Source: Clostridia bacterium (GTDB taxonomy: Bacteria > Bacillota > Clostridia > Christensenellales > Aristaeellaceae). From it: 29,030 nt of DNA. Below are positions 15,658 through 23,596 of the stretch, in pieces (the stretch's first letter is position 1; each line of letters starts with the position of its first letter). The notes under the pieces are model-generated. The model saw nothing but the letters and a program-made list of their open reading frames with translations. It was not told where the DNA came from and did not search any database. Where the stretch lies: assembly GCA_030526935.1 (NCBI GenBank), contig JAUNBY010000004.1:1-29030 (forward strand), written 5' to 3'. The position numbers and the translations under genes are program-made.

Positions 15658-17109
15658 ATGCTATTTATGGGACTTGACGTCGGCACTCAGGGCGCGAGGT
15701 GCGTGGTTTGCGACGAAAACGGAAACATCGTCGCGGCGTACTCCGTCGCTTTTTCGCAAATAAACTGTGCAAAAGATCCCGGCCTGTTCGAACAGCGCCC
15801 GGATGACTGGCAGACGGCGAGCGAGACGGCCATTGCAAAATGTGTCGAGCGGGTTAAGGAGGCTGGCCTGTCCCCCGCGGATATACTGTCCATAAGCATC
15901 GACGGTACAAGCGGCACCATTATCCCTCTGGACGGCGATTTTAAACCGCTGACCAACGCCATCATGTACAACGACCCGCGCGCGAAATCGCAGGCGGCGC
16001 GGGTACATCAGGCAATGCAAAGGCACGAGCAAAAGCTCGGGCTGAGATTCGGCTCGTCTTTCTCCCTTCCGCGAATACTATGGATAAAGGAAAACCTTCC
16101 CGACGTATACGACAAGACCCGCGTGTTCGCGCATCAGGCGGACTGCATCGCTGGTATCATGTCGGGAGAGTATTGCGTGAGCGATTATTCAAACGCCCTT
16201 AAGACCGGCTACGACATGATAAACTCGACATGGCCCGCAGAAATTGAAAGAGAGCTTGGCATAGATACCGGAAAGCTTCCACGCGTCATACGTCCCGGCG
16301 AGAGTTTCGCTAATGTGTCAAAGCAGGCGGCGACGCGGTTGGGGCTGTCGGAACATACTCTTTTGACCGGAGGCTCCACTGACGGCTACGCTTCGGCGCT
16401 CGCAACGGGAGCGGTCAAAAATGGCGACTGGGCGTCCATAATCGGCACCACCTTCGTGTTGAAGGGGGTGACTAACAGGCTCGTAATCGATCCCAACGGT
16501 TCGAGTTATTCCCACAGATTGCCAAGCGGCGAATGGCTCATGGGCGGCGCGTCGAATACGGGAGGCAAATGCCTTAACTCGTTTTATCCAGACGGCGACT
16601 TCGCCGGTCGCGACAAGCGCGCGATGGGCCTGGGGCCTACGGGCGTAAGGTGTTATCCGCTGACGGCGAAGGGCGAAAGATTCCCCTTTGTAAACGCGGA
16701 GGCCGAGGCGTTCTATATCGGGGATATATCGGGCGACAGGCTCTATCGCGCCATAATGGAGGGGGTTGGCTTTGCCGAACGGCTGGCGTTTGAGCGAATG
16801 ATCAAGATGGGGCTTAGCGTGTCAGACGTGGTATTCACGACCGGAGGCGCCTCAAAGAGCGATTTGTGGCTTGAGATACGCGCGAGCATATTGAACAGAC
16901 AGTTGGCGGCGCCCTCCGCCGTCGACGCGGCGATGGGGTCGGCGCTACTGGCTGCGTCCGAGCATTTCGGCTCTCTCGCCGGGGCCGCCAAGTCGCTTAT
17001 AAGGATAAAAAAGCGCGTCGATCCAAGGAGGGAATGGGTTGATCAATACGAAAAAACATACCGCGCATTCGAGGAAGACGTAAGAAAGCTCTATGGCGTA
17101 GAGATATAG
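15658..17109 (+). CDS. FGGY-family carbohydrate kinase
   Basis: ATP-dependent sugar or polyol kinase, 483 aa. Seen motifs: GLDVGTQGARCVV (phosphate-1 loop) at the N-terminus, SIDGTSGTIIPLD, YNDPRA carrying the Asp of the D-x-R substrate motif, GGSTDGYASALATGAV, and TTGGASKSDLW of the second FGGY domain. ATG 15658 is chosen because AAGGAGG lies 8 bases upstream, while the upstream in-frame ATG 15631 has no ribosome site. The substrate could be a pentulose, a hexulose or a polyol; I could not place it in AraB, XylB, GlpK or RhaB. It sits near the inositol operon and could act on an intermediate or a sugar brought in by the CUT2 importer, but that is only proximity. Confidence 0.88.
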   Translation: MLFMGLDVGTQGARCVVCDENGNIVAAYSVAFSQINCAKDPGLFEQRPDDWQTASETAIAKCVERVKEAGLSPADILSISIDGTSGTIIPLDGDFKPLTNAIMYNDPRAKSQAARVHQAMQRHEQKLGLRFGSSFSLPRILWIKENLPDVYDKTRVFAHQADCIAGIMSGEYCVSDYSNALKTGYDMINSTWPAEIERELGIDTGKLPRVIRPGESFANVSKQAATRLGLSEHTLLTGGSTDGYASALATGAVKNGDWASIIGTTFVLKGVTNRLVIDPNGSSYSHRLPSGEWLMGGASNTGGKCLNSFYPDGDFAGRDKRAMGLGPTGVRCYPLTAKGERFPFVNAEAEAFYIGDISGDRLYRAIMEGVGFAERLAFERMIKMGLSVSDVVFTTGGASKSDLWLEIRASILNRQLAAPSAVDAAMGSALLAASEHFGSLAGAAKSLIRIKKRVDPRREWVDQYEKTYRAFEEDVRKLYGVEI

Positions 17110-17232
17110 GTTTTAAAAAAGACAAAAGTCCGCTGCTCCGCGGCGAACTACCGGCGTTTCACGCGTCCCGCGGTTCACAAAGAGGAGGGGCAGGCTTCCG
17201 CCACAGATAAATGCAGATTTAACGTCTATTCC

Positions 17233-17261
17233 TTTAAAATCACCCTTCGCGATAGTATAAT
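17233..17261 (+). promoter_or_regulatory. Candidate pta-ackA promoter
   Basis: TTTAAA (17233-17238, 4 of 6 matches) and a perfect TATAAT (17256-17261) are separated by 17 bases, ending 31 bases before the pta start. This indicates that pta-ackA is transcribed independently of the kinase gene, whose stop is 183 bases upstream of pta. Confidence 0.6.
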
Positions 17262-17292
17262 AAATGAAATAACAATCTTGGAGGCGTAGAAT

Positions 17293-18288
17293 ATGGCGTT
17301 GATTGACAGGATAAAGGCGAAGGCTCGCGTTGACGTTAAGCACATTGTTTTGCCCGAGGGCGAAGAGACGAGAAATATACAGGCGGCGGTAAAGATCGTC
17401 AAAGACGGTCTCGCGAAGCTCACGCTGCTTGGAAACCCCGAAAAGACCAGGCAGGTCGCGCTCGAGACGAATACCGACGTTTCCGGCCTTACGATAATCG
17501 ACCCCGCGACGAGCGACAGGAGCGAGGACTACGCCCAGGCGCTTTACGAGATAAGAAAGGCCAAGGGCATGACCATAGAGCAGGCGAGGGAGCTTGTAAA
17601 GGATCCCATGTATTATGGCGTCATGATGGTAAAACAGGGCGACGCCGACGGACTCGTATCCGGCGCCATTCACTCGACGGGCGCCATGCTCAAGCCCGCG
17701 CTTCAGATAATAAAGGCCAAGCCCGGAATGAAGACGGTGTCCTCTTGCTTCCTCATGGAGATGAAGGACAAGAGCTTCGGAAAAGACGGCGTTATGATCT
17801 TCTCCGACTGCGCGGTCATACCCAATCCCACCGCCGAGGAACTGGCCAATATCGCCCTGGGAGCCGCCGACAGCGCGCGTTCTCTCGCCGAAATGGAGCC
17901 GAAGGTCGCCATGCTCTCCTTCTCGACCAAGGGAAGCGCCAAGCACGACAACGTAACTAAGGTTCAGCAGGCTACGGCCATCGCCCACGAACTCGCGCCC
18001 GAACTCGAACTCGATGGCGAATTGCAGCTCGACGCCGCCATAGTCGAATCCGTGGGACAGCTCAAAAGCCCCGGAAGCGCCGTCGCCGGACACGCGAACA
18101 CCCTCGTCTTCCCCGATCTGCAGGCCGGAAACATCGGCTATAAGCTCGTTCAGCGCCTGGCCGGCGCCGAAGCCTACGGCCCGGTTCTGCAGGGAATCGC
18201 CAAGCCCTGCAACGACCTGAGCAGGGGCTGCTCCGTAGACGATATAGTCGCCACCGTAGCCATCACCGCGGTTCAGGCGCAGGGCTGA
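17293..18288 (+). CDS. pta: Phosphate acetyltransferase
   Basis: Converts acetyl-CoA and phosphate to acetyl phosphate and CoA; cytoplasmic, first half of the acetate/ATP fermentation route. At 331 aa it is the short clostridial form without an N-terminal regulatory domain. Family stretches include HIVLPEGEETRN at the N-terminus, DGLVSGAIHSTGAMLKPALQ, FSDCAVIPNPTAEELA, MLSFSTKGSAKHDNV and GHANTLVFPDLQAGNIGYK. GGAGG lies 9 bases before the ATG. It is followed 19 bases later by ackA, the classical pair. Some related proteins are phosphate butyryltransferases, but the motifs and the adjacent acetate kinase support Pta. Confidence 0.95.
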   Translation: MALIDRIKAKARVDVKHIVLPEGEETRNIQAAVKIVKDGLAKLTLLGNPEKTRQVALETNTDVSGLTIIDPATSDRSEDYAQALYEIRKAKGMTIEQARELVKDPMYYGVMMVKQGDADGLVSGAIHSTGAMLKPALQIIKAKPGMKTVSSCFLMEMKDKSFGKDGVMIFSDCAVIPNPTAEELANIALGAADSARSLAEMEPKVAMLSFSTKGSAKHDNVTKVQQATAIAHELAPELELDGELQLDAAIVESVGQLKSPGSAVAGHANTLVFPDLQAGNIGYKLVQRLAGAEAYGPVLQGIAKPCNDLSRGCSVDDIVATVAITAVQAQG

Positions 18289-18307
18289 CATAAGGAGGAT
18301 ATTAAAC

Positions 18308-19501
18308 ATGAAGATATTGATAATCAACGCCGGTTCCTCGTCCCTTAAATATCAGATGATAGACATGCAGGACGAATCGATCATCTGCAAGGGTCTCGTC
18401 GAGCGCATAGGCATAGAAGGCGGAAAGCTCACCCATCAGTACGGCGGCGGTAAAAAATACACGCTCGAAAGCCCGATGAAGGATCATACCGTCGCCATGA
18501 AAGCGGTTCTGGAAGCGCTTTTGCATCCCGAGCACGGCGTCATCAAGTCCATAGACGAGATAGGCGCGGTTGGACACCGCGTGCTGCATGGCGGCGAAAA
18601 GCTCACGAAGTCCGTCGTAATCGACCAGTACGTCATGGACGTCATCGAGGAGAACATACCCTTGGGCCCCCTTCACAATCCCGCCAACCTCATGGGAATC
18701 AAGGCCTGCCGCGAGGTCATGCCCGAAACCCCCATGGTCGCGGTGTTCGATACCGCGTTTCATCAGACCATGCCCCCCAAGGCGTATCTGTACGGCATTC
18801 CCCTCAAATATTATAAAAACCTGGGCATTCGCCGCTACGGTTTCCACGGAACCTCTCACCGCTATATCGCGGGCGTGATAACCCAGAAGCCCGGACTTGA
18901 AAAGTCCAGGGTCGTCATCTGCCACCTCGGGAACGGCTCTTCCCTGTCCGCCTGCGTGGACGGCAAGTGCGTGGATACCTCCATGGGCCTTACGCCTCTC
19001 GAGGGCGTACTCATGGGAACGCGCTCCGGTTCTCTGGATCCCGCGGTCGTGCAGTTCATTTCCGAGCGCGAGAACATGACGGCGACCGAGGTCGTCAACA
19101 TGCTCAACAAGCAATCGGGTCTGTTGGCGCTGTCCGAGCGTTCGAGCGACATGCGCGACGTGTATGTCGGGGCGGAAGAAGGCGACGAGAAGTGCAAGGT
19201 GACCCTCGACGTATGGGCCTACGGCGTCAAGAAGTACGTCGGAGCCTACGCCGCCGCCATGGGAGGACTTGACGCCATAGTCTTCACCGCCGGCATCGGA
19301 GAAAACGACTATCGCTCCCGCGCGAGCGTGTGCGAGGGACTTGAATTCCTCGGAGTCGAGATCGACCAGGATAAGAATAAGACGCTCAGAGGCGCGGAAG
19401 GGCTTATATCCAAGGACACCTCAAAGGTTCAGGTATGGGTAATACCCACCAACGAGGAACTTGCAATAGCCCGCGATACGCTGTCGCTTACTCAAAAATA
19501 A
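18308..19501 (+). CDS. ackA: Acetate kinase
   Basis: Transfers phosphate from acetyl phosphate to ADP, yielding acetate and ATP; cytoplasmic. The protein has the standard length of 397 aa. Visible are the N-terminal INAGSSSLKYQ signature, GHRVLHGGE, VFDTAFHQTMP, RRYGFHGTSHRY, HLGNGSSLSA, the catalytic-domain GTRSGSLDP and FTAGIGEN. A clear AAGGAGG precedes the ATG. It forms an operon with pta. The stop codon is immediately followed by a consensus promoter for the next transcription unit. Confidence 0.96.
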   Translation: MKILIINAGSSSLKYQMIDMQDESIICKGLVERIGIEGGKLTHQYGGGKKYTLESPMKDHTVAMKAVLEALLHPEHGVIKSIDEIGAVGHRVLHGGEKLTKSVVIDQYVMDVIEENIPLGPLHNPANLMGIKACREVMPETPMVAVFDTAFHQTMPPKAYLYGIPLKYYKNLGIRRYGFHGTSHRYIAGVITQKPGLEKSRVVICHLGNGSSLSACVDGKCVDTSMGLTPLEGVLMGTRSGSLDPAVVQFISERENMTATEVVNMLNKQSGLLALSERSSDMRDVYVGAEEGDEKCKVTLDVWAYGVKKYVGAYAAAMGGLDAIVFTAGIGENDYRSRASVCEGLEFLGVEIDQDKNKTLRGAEGLISKDTSKVQVWVIPTNEELAIARDTLSLTQK

Positions 19502-19502
19502 T

Positions 19503-19531
19503 TTGACAAAGCGCGCGTATGTCGCTATAAT
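19503..19531 (+). promoter_or_regulatory. Consensus sigma-A promoter for yceD-rpmF
   Basis: TTGACA at 19503-19508 and TATAAT at 19526-19531 with exactly 17 bases between: a perfect match to the housekeeping consensus. It begins one base after the ackA stop codon and drives the YceD/L32 genes. Confidence 0.85.
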
Positions 19532-19561
19532 ATCAAAGGTTGACTATGCGAGGTGAATCTC

Positions 19562-20071
19562 TTGAAGCTGGATGTTTCACAGGCGCTGAAAAACCAGGGG
19601 CAAAGCTACAGGTTTAAGGGCGAGTTGACGCTCCCCGGCGTTGAAGTCATGGGCGACGAGGTTTCTTTCGGGAACGTCGAAGTCGATGGCGAGTACATAG
19701 CGGCGGAGGAAGCGGTGAGTGTAAGCGCCAAAGTAAAGGCTGTGGCGAAGACGCGTTGCTGTTTGTGCCTGAGCGACGTGGAACTTCCAATCAGTACGAA
19801 GCTTAAGGCGACGTATATGAGGCAGCCGCCGCCGGACGATCCCGACGTATACCCGCTGGACGGGTACATGGCCGATATCGATATGCTATCCGGCGAAGCG
19901 CTCATACTCGAACTGCCCATGAGAATCGTATGTCGCGAGGACTGCAAGGGGCTTTGCCCGACTTGCGGCGTCAACAGAAATGTGGAACGCTGTATATGCC
20001 AGGAGGGCGGCGATCGGCTAAACCCCTTTTCGGCATTAACTGAGATGCTTTCAAAGAACGAGGAGGTGTAA
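19562..20071 (+). CDS. YceD/DUF177 family protein
   Basis: Small protein (169 aa) of the DUF177 family that is typically encoded directly before rpmF. In plants and bacteria the family has been linked to 23S rRNA/ribosome biogenesis, but its biochemical activity is not established. Seen here are the first Cys cluster (TRCCLCLSDVELPI) and the C-terminal CREDCKGLCPTCGVNRN...CIC, the family's putative metal-binding motif. The TTG at 19562 is preferred because the ribosome site AGGTG (19551-19555) lies 6 bases upstream. The GTG at 19553 is in frame but overlaps that site. It ends 2 bases before rpmF. Confidence 0.88.
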   Translation: MKLDVSQALKNQGQSYRFKGELTLPGVEVMGDEVSFGNVEVDGEYIAAEEAVSVSAKVKAVAKTRCCLCLSDVELPISTKLKATYMRQPPPDDPDVYPLDGYMADIDMLSGEALILELPMRIVCREDCKGLCPTCGVNRNVERCICQEGGDRLNPFSALTEMLSKNEEV

Positions 20072-20073
20072 TC

Positions 20074-20280
20074 ATGGCCGTACCGAAAGGTAAAACTTCC
20101 AAGGCGCGCAAAAATTCACGCCGTAGCGCCCATTGGAAACTCGATATGCCGGGTATAGTGAAGTGCCCGCATTGTCAGAAGATGAAGCTCAGCCATCGCG
20201 TGTGCAAGCACTGCGGTTACTACGACGGCGAGCAGGTCGTCGTCATGGAGGCTGATGAGAAAAAGAAGGCCAGTAATTAA
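20074..20280 (+). CDS. rpmF: 50S ribosomal protein L32
   Basis: Structural protein of the large ribosomal subunit, 68 aa. The N-terminus MAVPKGKTSKARKNSRRSAH is characteristic of L32. A zinc ribbon CPHC-x9-CKHC follows (zinc-binding form), then an acidic/lysine tail. AGGAGGTG lies about 6 bases before the ATG, within the end of yceD, so the two are co-translated. In many Firmicutes the next genes are fapR/plsX of lipid synthesis; they are absent here. Confidence 0.97.
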   Translation: MAVPKGKTSKARKNSRRSAHWKLDMPGIVKCPHCQKMKLSHRVCKHCGYYDGEQVVVMEADEKKKASN

Positions 20281-20299
20281 TTATTGGACGAGCGGATTG

Positions 20300-20334
20300 T
20301 CGCCTTGCCCGGACGCATGGTTCGGTCAGGGCGA
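20300..20334 (+). terminator. Long hairpin after rpmF, candidate terminator
   Basis: TCGCCTTGCCCGGAC (20300-20314) and GTTCGGTCAGGGCGA (20320-20334) form a 15-nt stem with 12 Watson-Crick pairs, two G-U-type pairs and one mismatch around a 5-base loop. It begins 19 bases after the rpmF stop. Only a short TGATTT follows, so termination is likely but imperfectly supported. Confidence 0.5.
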
Positions 20335-20417
20335 TGATTTGCATTATCCCAAACGCGGGAACAATTTCCACTCGTTCTCGTCTGATATGTATTAACTACG
20401 GAGGTTTTTGTCAGCCG

Positions 20418-21014
20418 ATGTCACAGTATTCAAAGAGCTTTGAACGAGAAGAAAACAGATTGATGAACAAGGGCGTATGCCACTCGGTGTTATCGGCGGT
20501 GCTTTTCTGGGCGCCCATCGTGAGCCTCATACTGGCGATCAGCGGCTTTATACGCGTCGCCGCGCGGGTTACGAGGGCGCATCGCGTTAAAAAGTTCTTT
20601 ATGCTGGTTTTGACGCTGATTATATTCATAGCCATTCTAGGTTCTCATATATACGCTATGTACGTATACGTCAGAAACCCGAATATATTAAACGAACTGG
20701 CGCTCAAGGGCTGGACCGCCATGACCGGGGAAACCACGCTTCCCTGGCAGACGCAAACTTACGCTTACGACGACTACGACGACCTCGATTGGGAAAACTA
20801 CGAGTACGACGAAGACTATGAATACGATTACGATTCCGACTTCGACGACAGGGAACTGATGGGATTCGAGGAGGATCTGTCCGAAGAAGAGGAACTCGAT
20901 TTTGTAAACAGCGCGGATTCCGATGACTACGGCCTTTCGAGCACCGATTCCCTCGATTTGTACAATCAGATGAAATCGGAGAGAGGTATAGGGAGTTTGG
21001 GAGCCGTAGGGTAG
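20418..21014 (+). CDS. Hypothetical two-TM membrane protein with acidic Tyr/Asp tail
   Basis: I do not recognise this 198-aa protein. Residues 23-44 and 60-85 are hydrophobic and look like two membrane helices, separated by a basic loop (RVAARVTRAHRVKK) that should face the cytoplasm. After about residue 115 comes a long, extremely acidic and tyrosine-rich stretch (for example YDDYDDLDWENYEYDEDYEY) to about 160, then a Ser/Asp-rich tail. By the positive-inside rule both ends would be outside, putting the acidic tail on the cell surface. The ATG at 20418 has GGAGGT 12 bases upstream, a little far. It occupies the place where plsX usually follows rpmF. No enzymatic motif was seen. Confidence 0.7.
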   Translation: MSQYSKSFEREENRLMNKGVCHSVLSAVLFWAPIVSLILAISGFIRVAARVTRAHRVKKFFMLVLTLIIFIAILGSHIYAMYVYVRNPNILNELALKGWTAMTGETTLPWQTQTYAYDDYDDLDWENYEYDEDYEYDYDSDFDDRELMGFEEDLSEEEELDFVNSADSDDYGLSSTDSLDLYNQMKSERGIGSLGAVG

Positions 21015-21065
21015 CGTGAGGACGCGCCGCGATTCCCGGAGGATGAATTTCACGGGACGTTTTCT

Positions 21066-21102
21066 CGCTTGCGGCATGTGAGTTGCCGTATGCCGGGAAG
21101 CG
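21066..21102. other. Hairpin between the acidic membrane protein and glycyl radical enzyme genes
   Basis: CGCTT (21066-21070) plus CGGCAT (21072-21077) pair with ATGCCG (21090-21095) plus AAGCG (21098-21102), giving 11 bp with a small internal loop and a 12-base apical loop. No T-run follows. It may end the upstream transcript or be part of the leader of the next operon. Confidence 0.4.
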
Positions 21103-21167
21103 TCGGCGTATGCCCCGGACATTTCTTACTGTCAGAAGCTGTGTAAGCTTTGAAGGGAGGCGCATTT

Positions 21168-23594
21168 ATGACAGACGTGAAAAAAAGGCTGCTGCCTGAA
21201 GGACTGTCAAGACAGGCGCGCACGAGCCTTTTGAACGGGCGCATGCTCGGCGTCGTTCCCGAGATATGCGTGGAAAGGGCTGATCTGGTCACTCAAAGCT
21301 ACCGCGCGAGCGAAGGGGAGCCGTATATAATCCGCCGCGCAAAGGCTCTAAGGTATCTGCTTGAGAACATGACCATATTCATAGACGACGAGGAATTGAT
21401 CGTCGGCAATCACGCGAAAAAACCCCGTTGCGCTCCGTTGTTTCCAGAATTTGGGCTGCTTGACGAAAGAGAACTCGAGCTTATGCCCGTGAGAAAGGTG
21501 GATACGCTTCGGGTTTCGGATGAGGACGTCCGCCATATCACAGAGGATATAAACCCCTACTGGAAGGCGCGCTCTACGGGCGAAAGGGCGGCGTGGTATT
21601 TCGGAAAGCCGCTTTTAAAGGCGCTCGAAACGCCATACAGGGTGTTTAATCCGCTGAGTAGAACGCGAAGCGGCCATGGGCATTATCTGCCGGACGTGGA
21701 AAAGATTATTAAATACGGGTTTGTGAAAATAGAAAAAGACATCCGGGCGCAATTGGAAAAAATGGACGTCTGCGACGTCAACTACGCCGAACGGCGCCAG
21801 TTTTACGAGGCGGCGCTTATATGCATCGAGGGCGTGAAGTCGTTTCAGGCTCGTTTCGCGAAACTCGCGCGTGACGAAGTCGCAAAATGCCCAAACGAAC
21901 GCAGAAGACGCGAATTGACTCTGATCGCCCAAAATTGCGACCGGGTGCCTTACGAACCCGCCCAAAATTTCTTCGAGGCAGTGCAGTCGTTCTGGTTTAC
22001 AATACTGATTGACTACTGCGGACAAAACGGCTCCTCCATCTCTGACGGGCGCGTCGATCAGATACTCAGGCCCTATTACGAAAAAGAGATTGCCGAAAAG
22101 GAGATTACCCGCGAGGAAGCCCGGGAGATACTCGAATGCTTCTGGATCAAGCACTCCGACATTATAAAAGCCTGCGCCTATGAAAACGCCCGCAACAACG
22201 GCGGCTTCTCGACCGCAAACAGCCTGGCGCTGGGCGGTCTCGACCGGGACGGCAACGACGCGGTGTGCGATTTGACCTATGTCTGCCTCGACGCGGAAGA
22301 AACGGTATTTAACTCGGAGCCGAACACGAGCATACGCGTCTCGTTAAAAAACCCCGACGCTTTTATAAAGCGCGTTATACAGATACTCTGCCTGAGGCAG
22401 GGCGGAAAGATGCCTTTGTTCAACGACGAGGTGATAATAGACGAACTTACAGCCGACGGCCTCACAAGGCAAGAGGCGCTTGATTACGCGATCGTCGGCT
22501 GCGTCGAGCCGACGGGCAGCGGCAATACTATGGGAAGCACCAACGCCGGTTTTTTCAATATCGCAAAATGTCTCGAACTTGCTCTATTCGACGGGGTTTG
22601 CCAATTGTCGGGGGAGCAGATGGGGCCAAGAACCGGAAATCTTTCGCAGTTTAAGTCGTTTGAGCAGTTGCAAAGCGCGTTCAAGGCTCAAATGGAGCAT
22701 TTCGCAGATCTGATGGTATGTTCCCTCAACTGCACCGAAAAGCTCATAGGGGATTATGCGCCGCATATATTCTCGTCGCTTCTTCTCGACGGATGCGTCG
22801 AAAAGGGACTGGACTGCACAAGAGGCGGCGCGAAGTATAACTACATAGGCATTCAGGGCGTGGGCGTCGCGGATGCGGGGGATTCCCTGACCGCCATCAA
22901 AAAGGCGGTATTCGAGGATAAATGGCTGACCGCCGCACAGCTCGAAGACATGCTGAGGCATAATTTCGAGGGCTTCGAGGTAGAAAGACAGCTTTTGATA
23001 AACCGCGCGCCTAAGTACGGAAACGATATTTCCGAGGCGGATGATATGGTCGCGTGGGTTGCGAAATCTTATTGCGAATACGTCGCTGACAAGAAGACCG
23101 TTCGAGGCGGACATTTCCGCCCCGGCCTGTTCTGCCTTTCGTCCAACACGCCGCTTGGAAGACAGGTCGCGGCGCTTCCCAGCGGGCGGCTTGCGCGCAC
23201 TCCGCTTGGTGACGGCGGCATTTCCCCAAAGCACAATATGGACGTAAACGGCCCTACCGCCGCCGTAAAGTCCGTCGCGAGCATCCCGCAACGCCTTGGC
23301 ACGAACGGCGTAAACTTCAATATGAAGTTCTCTCCGTCCATACTCAGAAACGACGAGGATCAGCAAAAGCTCGTCGATATGATTAGAACCTATTTCGCGC
23401 TGGGCGGCGTACATATACAGTTTAACATACTTACGCGCGAAAGGCTTCTGGCGGCTCAAAGAGAACCCGATAAATACCGTAATCTGGTGGTTCGCGTAGC
23501 CGGCTACAGCGCTTTTTTCGTTGACCTCGACCGCGAGATACAGGACGAGATAATCACAAGGACGCATCACGGCGGCGAAACGGAGGGACGTTGA
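21168..23594 (+). CDS. Glycyl radical enzyme, substrate unknown
   Basis: Oxygen-sensitive radical enzyme of the PFL/glycerol-dehydratase superfamily, 808 aa. The glycyl radical loop RVAGYSAFF places the radical Gly at residue 779, and the active-site thiyl Cys445 with Glu447 is in GCVEPTGSG. In remembered diol dehydratases this segment reads GCVEPQ..GKTEGWHDAAFFN. Here the Asp 14 residues after the Cys is Asn (STNAGFF) and the QKPGKTEGWH portion is different, so glycerol or propanediol dehydratase activity is unlikely. ATG 21168 has GGGAGG 7 bases upstream; the TTG at 21150 lies before that site. The activase overlaps its end closely. Possible functions include a dehydratase, a C-S or C-N lyase or a decarboxylase; I cannot choose. 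Confidence 0.93.
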   Translation: MTDVKKRLLPEGLSRQARTSLLNGRMLGVVPEICVERADLVTQSYRASEGEPYIIRRAKALRYLLENMTIFIDDEELIVGNHAKKPRCAPLFPEFGLLDERELELMPVRKVDTLRVSDEDVRHITEDINPYWKARSTGERAAWYFGKPLLKALETPYRVFNPLSRTRSGHGHYLPDVEKIIKYGFVKIEKDIRAQLEKMDVCDVNYAERRQFYEAALICIEGVKSFQARFAKLARDEVAKCPNERRRRELTLIAQNCDRVPYEPAQNFFEAVQSFWFTILIDYCGQNGSSISDGRVDQILRPYYEKEIAEKEITREEAREILECFWIKHSDIIKACAYENARNNGGFSTANSLALGGLDRDGNDAVCDLTYVCLDAEETVFNSEPNTSIRVSLKNPDAFIKRVIQILCLRQGGKMPLFNDEVIIDELTADGLTRQEALDYAIVGCVEPTGSGNTMGSTNAGFFNIAKCLELALFDGVCQLSGEQMGPRTGNLSQFKSFEQLQSAFKAQMEHFADLMVCSLNCTEKLIGDYAPHIFSSLLLDGCVEKGLDCTRGGAKYNYIGIQGVGVADAGDSLTAIKKAVFEDKWLTAAQLEDMLRHNFEGFEVERQLLINRAPKYGNDISEADDMVAWVAKSYCEYVADKKTVRGGHFRPGLFCLSSNTPLGRQVAALPSGRLARTPLGDGGISPKHNMDVNGPTAAVKSVASIPQRLGTNGVNFNMKFSPSILRNDEDQQKLVDMIRTYFALGGVHIQFNILTRERLLAAQREPDKYRNLVVRVAGYSAFFVDLDREIQDEIITRTHHGGETEGR

Positions 23595-23596
23595 TC

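Noticed and set aside
17113..18327. A 404-codon open frame antisense to pta, and a 270-codon one antisense to ackA (18302-19114)
   Set aside because: Pta and AckA on the plus strand are unmistakable; long antisense frames arise from the G+C-rich third-position bias in this genome.
21168..23594. Naming the glycyl radical enzyme pyruvate formate-lyase or glycerol dehydratase
   Set aside because: PFL has adjacent Cys-Cys in its active site, not seen here, and the diol-dehydratase Asp is replaced by Asn.
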